9,051 bases of DNA. Source: Chloroflexi bacterium RBG_13_46_14. Lineage in GTDB: Bacteria; Chloroflexota; Dehalococcoidia; Dehalococcoidales; UBA2162. Below the pieces are notes generated by a model that did not search any database, was not told the origin of the DNA, and saw only the letters and a list, made by a program, of their open reading frames with translations. How positions within the stretch are numbered: the stretch's first letter is position 1; each line of letters starts with the position of its first letter. Position numbers and translations under genes: made by a program. Where the stretch lies: positions 1 to 9,051 of the forward strand of contig MGML01000176.1 of assembly GCA_001796415.1 (NCBI GenBank). The letters are read 5' to 3'. This document shows, in pieces, positions 1 to 5,487 of this stretch.

Positions 1-6
1 TAGTTC

Positions 7-15
7 TGGTATACT
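7..15 (+). promoter_or_regulatory. Possible extended -10 promoter upstream of the GrpB-family gene
   Basis: The bases TGGTATACT match an extended -10 element (TGn followed by TATACT, one mismatch from TATAAT). Transcription would start near base 21-22 and leave a leader of about 30 nt before the ATG at 52. Any -35 element would lie off the left edge or just at it, so only half of the promoter can be judged. The call is inferred from the motif alone. Confidence 0.3.
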
Positions 16-51
16 GTTCCCGATTGAAATAATCCTCCATAAGATAGAATA

Positions 52-1029
52 ATGTCTACATCTTCGAATATAGTTTTACGGTTAACCGGTTATCTGATTA
101 CATGCGGTGAAGACTGGAGTTTATCCGAGTTCGGCGATCTGTTCAAGAGATTGGAGAATGAGATTGATGTTTCTGGCTCTCTCAGGAGATATGTACGTTA
201 TTTCGGTGAGATCGGTGATAGGACAGAAGTACGTTTCTTCGGGACAGCGGTTGATTCCGTAACTCCAATACCGGGTGGAATGGTGTCACTCGAGTTGAGC
301 GAGGAAGAGATTACCGTCTATAAGCAGGAGGGTGGCAACCCGGCTGTTTTCTGGCAGAGTCGCCTGACCTGGGATTGGCTTGACAGGTCAAATCCGGAGT
401 ATCCTCTCGGTGAGTTTACCGCCAGTGTTCCTGCCGACTGGCTGTCCGGAGAAAGTGGTTCGGAAGTCCGGTTTGTTTTATCAACCAATTCTTATACTCA
501 GCAGGGAAAGGTACCGGACGATGATGTACTGCTTGTCGATTATGATCCTGCCTGGCCTGACAGATTTGATGAGATGGCTGCCTGGTTGAGAAATACCATT
601 TCACCTGAAATTGCTCTCCGAATCGAGCATTACGGCAGTACGGCAATTTCGGGTTTACCGGCAAAGCCGATTATCGACATACTCATGGAAGTACCGTCAT
701 TTTACGAAGCCAGGCGAAACCTGATCCCCCTGTTTAACAAGCCGGAGTGCGAGTACTGGTGGTATGATGAACACATGGTCTTTATCATCCGTGATAAGTC
801 GATGGGAGTACGAACACATCACATACATGTAGCCCCGAAAGACCATAGAGTCTGGGAAGGGCTTGCCTTCCGCGATTACTTACGCACTCATCCCGGGGAA
901 GCACAAAGGTACGCAGCACTCAAACATGAACTTGCCGAATTGCATGGTAACGACCGTGAAGCGTATACAGATTTAAAAACTGATTTCGTGCGCGAAATTA
1001 CTGACAAGGCTTTACAACACCATGGATAA
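52..1029 (+). CDS. GrpB/UPF0157-family protein with N-terminal GyrI-like domain
   Basis: This 325-residue protein has two parts. Residues about 158-322 are a GrpB (UPF0157) domain of the nucleotidyltransferase superfamily. Its signature is visible: YDPAWPDRF at 164-172, RIEHYGSTA at 190-198, AKPIIDIL at 204-211 and HHIHV at 256-260. The GS of GSTA and the Asp of IIDI occupy the usual nucleotidyltransferase positions. GrpB proteins are typically about 170-180 residues and their substrate is unknown. Residues about 1-150 are extra. The stretch GTAVDSVTPIPGGMVSLEL (64-82), followed by a W-rich helix (residues 100-110), resembles the GyrI-like/AraC effector-binding domain that binds small ligands, but this half is diverged. 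There is no signal peptide or membrane segment, so it should be cytoplasmic. The ATG at 52 is the first possible start, because in-frame stops lie at 25-27 and 40-42; its ribosome-binding site is weak. The GrpB assignment is secure, the N-terminal one is tentative, and the biological role is unknown. Confidence 0.85.
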   Translation: MSTSSNIVLRLTGYLITCGEDWSLSEFGDLFKRLENEIDVSGSLRRYVRYFGEIGDRTEVRFFGTAVDSVTPIPGGMVSLELSEEEITVYKQEGGNPAVFWQSRLTWDWLDRSNPEYPLGEFTASVPADWLSGESGSEVRFVLSTNSYTQQGKVPDDDVLLVDYDPAWPDRFDEMAAWLRNTISPEIALRIEHYGSTAISGLPAKPIIDILMEVPSFYEARRNLIPLFNKPECEYWWYDEHMVFIIRDKSMGVRTHHIHVAPKDHRVWEGLAFRDYLRTHPGEAQRYAALKHELAELHGNDREAYTDLKTDFVREITDKALQHHG

Positions 1030-1070
1030 CGCTAGTGTACTGATTTCAAAATTTCGTTAGTCCATATACC

Positions 1071-1096
1071 CCATTCCGGCGTAAGCCGGAATCCAG
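1071..1096 (+). repeat. 26-bp hairpin unit, left copy
   Basis: The core is a perfect 8-bp stem (ATTCCGGC at 1073-1080, GCCGGAAT at 1085-1092) closing a GTAA loop, which would be a GNRA tetraloop in RNA. It is flanked by CC on the left and CCAG on the right. The unit is repeated in inverted orientation at 1120-1145 with 21 of 26 bases identical. There is no T run after the stem, so it is not a canonical intrinsic terminator for the upstream gene. Confidence 0.75.
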
Positions 1097-1119
1097 TCGA
1101 TGGCAGATTTACCTGTCTT

Positions 1120-1145
1120 CTGGATACCGACTTTCGTCGGTATGG
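1120..1145 (-). repeat. 26-bp hairpin unit, right copy (inverted)
   Basis: Read on the minus strand, this is the partner of the 1071-1096 unit. It has an 8-bp stem (ATACCGAC and GTCGGTAT) with a GAAA loop, again a GNRA type. It differs from the left copy at five positions. Four of these form two compensating base-pair swaps that keep the stem fully paired, and the fifth lies in the loop. Confidence 0.75.
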
Positions 1146-1201
1146 TTAATTGTATATTAACGAAATGTAAGATTCACCACACTAGATCTATACATGTTAG
1201 T

Positions 1202-1206
1202 GAGGA
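1202..1206 (+). promoter_or_regulatory. Ribosome-binding site of the PCMT-like methyltransferase gene
   Basis: GAGGA lies 6 nt before the ATG at 1213. This supports that ATG as the start and places the site just outside the right end of the MITE-like element. Confidence 0.6.
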
Positions 1207-1212
1207 TAATAG

Positions 1213-2493
1213 ATGAATAGTCTTTCAGATGCCAATAAACTCACCAAACTTCGTAATAACCTTGTAGATAAACTGATAGATGCAGGCTATATACGATCTC
1301 CTATTGTTGAAGAAGCTTTCAGAGCTGTCCCTCGCCACCTGTTCGTACCGGGAGTCGATTTAGAAAAAGTATACAGCGATAACTCGATTCCTACGAAGCA
1401 TATCGACGGGAAACTTGTCAGTTCATCCTCTCAACCTGCCATGATGGCGATAATGCTGGAGCAACTGGGGCTGCAACCGGGGCACCGCGTTCTCGAGATA
1501 GGCGCCGGAACCGGTTATAACGCGGGACTTATACAGCACCTGGTTGGCGATTCGGGACTGGTAGTAACGGTAGACATCGATGAAGATATCGTTGAGGGCG
1601 CGCGAGAACATTTAAGATCAGCGGGTTTGGGTAAAGTACGTGCGGTGTGTGGCGATGGGGGGTTGGGTTGTGCCGACTATATGCCCTATGACAGGATAAT
1701 CCTGACCGCAGGAGCCTGGGATATCGTACCGGCCTGGTTGGATCAGTTGAAACCTTGCGGACGACTGCTGCTGCCCCTGGAAATTAAAGATGGTATTCAA
1801 AAATCGGTTGCCTTTGAAAGGCAGGACGGTTACCTTGAGAGTGTCTCAGTAAGAGATTGCGGGTTTATGATACTCAGGGGCTCTTTCGCAAAACTACGAG
1901 AATCCATGTCTCACTTCTCACTCGGTCCGGAACCCGGTCTGAATATTTCGGTCAATGATGGAGTCAAGGTAAACAGCGATGAAATTTATGATATGTTGTC
2001 CGGTCTATATCAAGACCTGTCTTCCGGCGTGCATACAAGTCCCGGTGAGGTTATTTTCGGAGGTCTGAATCTCTGGCTGAACTTACACGAATCAGGTTTG
2101 TGTTCACTATCGGCAGAAGGTCAATCAGTGGATCGGGGGATCGTTCCTTATTTCCTGGCAATCCAGTCAATTCAGAAGGTATGCGGGACCATTGGTCTTT
2201 TAGGAGACGAGGGACTCTGTGTATTCGTGCGCCCTCCCGAAAAGAATTTATCTGCAGAGCAACCCGAAGGTTCCGAGACGCTCGAGCTATTTGTACGGAG
2301 TTATGGATCAGGAGACAGGCTTGCAGGACGTCTTGTCGAGCAGGTTAGAGCCTGGGATGCAGCCGGACGTCCGTCCAGTAACGGGCTTCGCATAAGGGCA
2401 TACACAAAGGATACCGATTATATACCATCATCGGGTGAATACGTCATAGACAAACAATGGACCAAAATTGTCCTGGATTGGGATAATCACTAA
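1213..2493 (+). CDS. PCMT-fold O-methyltransferase with long C-terminal extension (FxLD-system type)
   Basis: This is a 426-residue SAM-dependent methyltransferase. Residues about 10-220 form a protein-L-isoaspartate O-methyltransferase-like domain. Landmarks are AFRAVPRHLFVPG (35-47), the substrate-loop serines SSSSQP (70-75), the SAM-binding motif VLEIGAGTGY (93-102), the acidic residues TVDIDED (119-125), PYDRIILTAGAWDI (158-171) and GRLLLPL (183-189). Ordinary PCMT repair enzymes stop near 210 residues. Here another 200 or so residues follow, with no motif I can name. The replacement of the usual GQTIS-type loop by a run of serines, and the long tail, resemble proteins annotated 'methyltransferase, FxLD system' and the PCMT homologues that methylate peptide aspartates in lanthipeptide-type pathways. 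No precursor peptide or other modification enzyme is in the window, so the substrate is unknown. It converges on nuoN with 14 bp between stops. The methyltransferase fold is certain, the subfamily likely, and the substrate open. Confidence 0.85.
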   Translation: MNSLSDANKLTKLRNNLVDKLIDAGYIRSPIVEEAFRAVPRHLFVPGVDLEKVYSDNSIPTKHIDGKLVSSSSQPAMMAIMLEQLGLQPGHRVLEIGAGTGYNAGLIQHLVGDSGLVVTVDIDEDIVEGAREHLRSAGLGKVRAVCGDGGLGCADYMPYDRIILTAGAWDIVPAWLDQLKPCGRLLLPLEIKDGIQKSVAFERQDGYLESVSVRDCGFMILRGSFAKLRESMSHFSLGPEPGLNISVNDGVKVNSDEIYDMLSGLYQDLSSGVHTSPGEVIFGGLNLWLNLHESGLCSLSAEGQSVDRGIVPYFLAIQSIQKVCGTIGLLGDEGLCVFVRPPEKNLSAEQPEGSETLELFVRSYGSGDRLAGRLVEQVRAWDAAGRPSSNGLRIRAYTKDTDYIPSSGEYVIDKQWTKIVLDWDNH

Positions 2494-2507
2494 CACGAGG
2501 ATGAATT

Positions 2508-3968
2508 CTACCCGCCGGTGAACATTCGAGCGGCGGATTCGGCTATGTCCATCATCCATCCGGGGGCTACACCGAGTGCCAGGACACCGAGGCAGCAGAC
2601 GGCGAGAGTAAGTCTTAACGCTGCGGAGGAAGGTACCTTTTCTTCTGAAGCAGGTTGATCGAACCACATTACCTTGACGACCCGCAGATAGTAGAACGCG
2701 GATATGACGCTGTTCAGAACGGCGACCAGGACAAGCCACAGCAGGCCGTTTTCAACGGCGTCGCGGAAAATGTAGAACTTGGCCATAAATCCTACTGCCG
2801 GCGGCATTCCTATCAACGAGAACAGGCAGAGAGTCATGGCCAGCGTTATCAGGGGAGCGCGTTTTATCATTCCTGAGAAGTCCAGTATCAGGTCGGTGCC
2901 GACCTTGTTCGTGATGGCGATTACCGCTGAAAATACACCGAGGTTAGTCAGTGTATACGCGGCAAGGAAGAACATAACCCCGCTCTGTCCGGCTCTGTCA
3001 AGCGCCGCGGAAGCTCCCATCGTTGCCAGACCGACCATCAGGTAGCCTGCCTGGGCGATGCTTGAATAACCAAGCATACGCTTGATGTTTGTCTGCTTAA
3101 TGGCAGTTAAATTACCGGTGAACATGCTGATAACGGCAAGCCAGGCGAAAACCAGGCCCCAGTTGGTGCTGAGCCAGTCCGGCATACCGAAGGCGGAATA
3201 GAAGATACGAAGGATTATGGCGAATCCGGCGGATTTACTGGCTACCGAAAGGAAAGCGGTGACGGGTGTAGGCGCGCCTTCGTAGACATCGGGTACCCAC
3301 ATCTGGAAGGGTACGGCGGCAATCTTGAAGCCGAATCCGGCTATCATCAGCACTATACCGACAATCAGCGCCGGGCTGGTGGAAACCGCATCCGGGGCAA
3401 TAGCCTGTATCGCGGCGGCAATTCTTGTAAGCTGGGTTTCGCCGGTGGTACCGAATACAAGCGCCATTCCATAGAGTAAAACCGCTGAGGATATCGCGCC
3501 AAGAAGCATATATTTCAGCGAAGACTCGGTGGATTTTTCGTCCTTGAGGAAACCAGCCAGGACGTAAAGCGAGATACTGGCGAGTTCCAGTGATACGTAA
3601 AGGGTTATCAGTTCCCTGGCGGCAGCCATCAGCGTCATTCCAAGGGTAGAAAGCAGGATAAGGGCATAGTATTCACCACGGAACTTGCTGAGTTTCGAAA
3701 CATAATCGGTGGAAGCGAGAATTATTAAACCAGCTATGCCGATAAACAGCAGCTTGAAGAAGATAGCAAAGCCGTCGACGGCCAGCATATTGCCGAAGGT
3801 ACCTTCGAAGGTTCCTCTCATGGAGATAGCGAAGGCAGCAGCCACGATAAGGCCGATTATGCTTAATACCGCCAGGACACCCTTACGCTCGGTAAAGAGG
3901 TCGACCAGGACAACCACCAGGGCGGTGGCCGTCAGGCTTATTTCCGGTATAAACAGTCCTAGGTTCAA
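2508..3968 (-). CDS. nuoN: NADH-quinone oxidoreductase subunit N
   Basis: This is an antiporter-like proton-pumping subunit of complex I in the cytoplasmic membrane. Its 486 residues are close to the usual length, and the protein is hydrophobic throughout, with the roughly 14 membrane helices expected of the family. The key charged residues are visible: Glu128 in LYVSLELASISLY, Lys215 in GFGFKIAAVPF, Lys245 in SVASKSAGF and Lys397 in GFMAKFYIF. The signature WVPDVYEGAPTPVTAF is at 224-239. The start is a TTG 15 nt after the nuoM stop. That stop is in the same frame, so no start lies further upstream, and the TTG is preceded by GAGGG with a 7-nt spacer. nuoN is the last gene of the operon. Its TAG stop faces the methyltransferase gene 14 bp away, and no clear intrinsic terminator follows. 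Confidence 0.97.
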   Translation of the reverse strand: MNLGLFIPEISLTATALVVVLVDLFTERKGVLAVLSIIGLIVAAAFAISMRGTFEGTFGNMLAVDGFAIFFKLLFIGIAGLIILASTDYVSKLSKFRGEYYALILLSTLGMTLMAAARELITLYVSLELASISLYVLAGFLKDEKSTESSLKYMLLGAISSAVLLYGMALVFGTTGETQLTRIAAAIQAIAPDAVSTSPALIVGIVLMIAGFGFKIAAVPFQMWVPDVYEGAPTPVTAFLSVASKSAGFAIILRIFYSAFGMPDWLSTNWGLVFAWLAVISMFTGNLTAIKQTNIKRMLGYSSIAQAGYLMVGLATMGASAALDRAGQSGVMFFLAAYTLTNLGVFSAVIAITNKVGTDLILDFSGMIKRAPLITLAMTLCLFSLIGMPPAVGFMAKFYIFRDAVENGLLWLVLVAVLNSVISAFYYLRVVKVMWFDQPASEEKVPSSAALRLTLAVCCLGVLALGVAPGWMMDIAESAARMFTGG

Positions 3969-3975
3969 ATCATAT

Positions 3976-3980
3976 CCCTC
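3976..3980 (-). promoter_or_regulatory. Ribosome-binding site deciding the TTG start of nuoN
   Basis: On the minus strand GAGGG sits 7 nt before the TTG at 3968-3966. The in-frame nuoM stop lies just upstream, so this TTG is the only start that gives a full-length NuoN. Confidence 0.6.
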
Positions 3981-3983
3981 GCT

Positions 3984-5471
3984 TTATCCGCCTATTAACG
4001 CCGTTATCGGCGAGATTCCAATCTTCATCATATCGGTCATTATTGCCGGGTAAATACCGACAAGCATAATCAGGGCGACAAAGGCGAACATATAGACCTT
4101 TTCCAGTCCGTCCGCGTCTTTGACACCATCGAATTTCTCCTGGGGAGGTCCGTAGAATGCCCTCTGTATCATCCAGAGTATGTAACCGGCGGCCAGAACT
4201 ACCCCGATAACAGAGAGTATGGTGTATACCTGAATCCCATTCACTATACCGCTTGAAAAGCTGCCGGCGAAGGTGATGAATTCAGCGGCAAATCCGCTGG
4301 TCAACGGGAGCCCGAGCGACCCGAGACCGGCTATCGAGAATATGACGCCGATAACGGGAACCTGCCTTGCCAGTCCACCGAGTTTCCGCAGGTCACGTTC
4401 CTTGGTGTTGTGTATGGTAAGACCTGCCATGGCAAATAAAAGGCCGGTTAGCAGGCCGTGACTGACCATCTGTAAAGCCGCGCCGGTCATACTGACTTCA
4501 CCGAGGGCAAAAACGCCCAGCATCACAAGCCCCATGTGACTGACCGAACTGTAGGCGATAAGGCGCTTTATATCGGTCTGTTTCAGGGTAATCGCAGCGC
4601 CGTATAATATGCTGATCACCGCGAGTACCAGGAAAATCGGTGCGTACTCACGAGCTTGATCCGGGAAGAAGCTGACGACCCGGATGATTCCGTAACCGCC
4701 CATCTTGATCAATGCGCCGGCCAGCATTACGCTTCCGGCGGTCGGAGCGTCGGTATGGGCGTCAGGAAGCCAGGTGTGTACGGGAACGGTGGGGAGTTTC
4801 ACGCAGAAACCGATAATCATCAGCAGGAAAATAGCCGCCGGCGGCATCAGCGACTGAACCATGCCAAGTCCGCCTTCGGCAATTTCTATCATGTTCAGGC
4901 TTCCGGTGGTGAAATACAGGCTGAGGATACCGGCCAGCATCAGGGCGCTGCCGAACAGTGTATATATCACGTACTTGATAGATGAGTATTCTTTCCTACC
5001 CGAACCCCAGATGGAGATAAGGAAATACATAGGGATAATCTCGATTTCCCAGAAGATGAAGAACAAAAGCAGGTCGAGGGCGCAGAAGACTCCCAGAATA
5101 CTCGATTCGAGAAGCAGCAGCCAGGCGAAATACTCGCGTACCCTGGTATGTTCCTTCCAGGAAATCAGAACGACCATCAGGCCGAGGAACGCAGTAAGGA
5201 GTACCAGCGGCATACTGAGGCCGTCTACTCCAAGGTGGTAGTTGGCGTTTATTGCCGGTATCCAGGAGATCATATCCTGGTACTGGAACGCGGCGGCTCC
5301 TTCCGACCTGTCGAACAGGCAGAAGGCTATGATAGCCAGGATCAGCGATACTGAGGTGAATGTCAGCGCCAGGTACTTGACCAGTTTCTCCCGGCCACCA
5401 CCGAACAGGGCAATGAGTATCGACCCTGCTATCGGCAGAGCTATTATCCAGGTCAGATAACTACCGTCCAA
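3984..5471 (-). CDS. nuoM: NADH-quinone oxidoreductase subunit M
   Basis: This is the middle antiporter-like pump subunit of complex I, 495 residues, about the family's normal size, with the roughly 14 membrane helices expected of it. Proton-path residues are present: Glu142 in FFIFWEIEIIPMYF, Lys225 in FCVKLPTVPVHTWLPDAH, Lys256 in AGALIKMGGYG and Glu397 in GFAAEFITFAG, which corresponds to the glutamate that replaces lysine in the last channel of this subunit. The start is TTG. The codon before it is an in-frame stop, and AAAGGAG lies 9 nt upstream, overlapping the nuoL stop codon. Spacing is 14 nt from nuoL and 15 nt to nuoN, consistent with a single transcript. Confidence 0.97.
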   Translation of the reverse strand: MDGSYLTWIIALPIAGSILIALFGGGREKLVKYLALTFTSVSLILAIIAFCLFDRSEGAAAFQYQDMISWIPAINANYHLGVDGLSMPLVLLTAFLGLMVVLISWKEHTRVREYFAWLLLLESSILGVFCALDLLLFFIFWEIEIIPMYFLISIWGSGRKEYSSIKYVIYTLFGSALMLAGILSLYFTTGSLNMIEIAEGGLGMVQSLMPPAAIFLLMIIGFCVKLPTVPVHTWLPDAHTDAPTAGSVMLAGALIKMGGYGIIRVVSFFPDQAREYAPIFLVLAVISILYGAAITLKQTDIKRLIAYSSVSHMGLVMLGVFALGEVSMTGAALQMVSHGLLTGLLFAMAGLTIHNTKERDLRKLGGLARQVPVIGVIFSIAGLGSLGLPLTSGFAAEFITFAGSFSSGIVNGIQVYTILSVIGVVLAAGYILWMIQRAFYGPPQEKFDGVKDADGLEKVYMFAFVALIMLVGIYPAIMTDMMKIGISPITALIGG

Positions 5472-5480
5472 CTATACTCG

Positions 5481-5487
5481 CTCCTTT
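5481..5487 (-). promoter_or_regulatory. Strong ribosome-binding site of nuoM
   Basis: AAAGGAG on the minus strand overlaps the TAA of nuoL and ends 9 nt before the TTG at 5471-5469. It is the best Shine-Dalgarno match in the window and fixes the TTG as the nuoM start. Confidence 0.75.

Larger units (their letters stand above)
1032..1185. mobile_element. MITE-like non-autonomous element, 154 bp
   Basis: The ends are perfect 7-bp inverted repeats, CTAGTGT at 1032-1038 and ACACTAG at 1179-1185. The repeat continues inward on the same centre of symmetry (1108.5) to a perfect 9-bp pair, ATTTCGTTA at 1051-1059 and TAACGAAAT at 1158-1166. Over the first 28 positions the two ends agree at 21. Further in lie two inverted copies of a 26-bp hairpin unit. 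No coding capacity is present, so it would have to be moved by a transposase encoded elsewhere. The TA at 1033-1034 and at 1183-1184 would fit a TA target duplication as in IS630/Tc1-mariner relatives, while the terminal CTAG would fit a CTAG target as used by some IS5-group elements. I cannot choose between these. It begins 2 nt after the upstream stop codon and ends 27 nt before the downstream ATG, filling nearly the whole intergenic gap. Confidence 0.62.

Noticed and set aside
1073..1092. Hairpin after the GrpB-family gene as an intrinsic terminator
   Set aside because: The stem is strong but no T run follows, and an inverted relative lies 50 bp downstream inside one larger inverted repeat. 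A mobile-element origin explains it better.
1146..1195. Promoter for the methyltransferase gene at the right end of the MITE-like element
   Set aside because: TAAGAT (1168-1173) and TATACA (1189-1194) resemble -10 boxes, but neither has a convincing -35 element at 16-18 bp, and the region is AT-rich enough for such matches by chance.
2459..2473. Weak palindrome GGAC...GTCC at the end of the methyltransferase gene as a terminator of the nuo operon
   Set aside because: Only four base pairs close an internal mismatch and loop, there is no clear T tract, and it lies within coding sequence.
2655..5460. Several plus-strand open frames of 60-126 codons opposite nuoN and nuoM
   Set aside because: They are antisense to well-supported genes, have low-complexity or basic compositions and no recognisable motifs or ribosome-binding context. 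They are shadows of the real genes.
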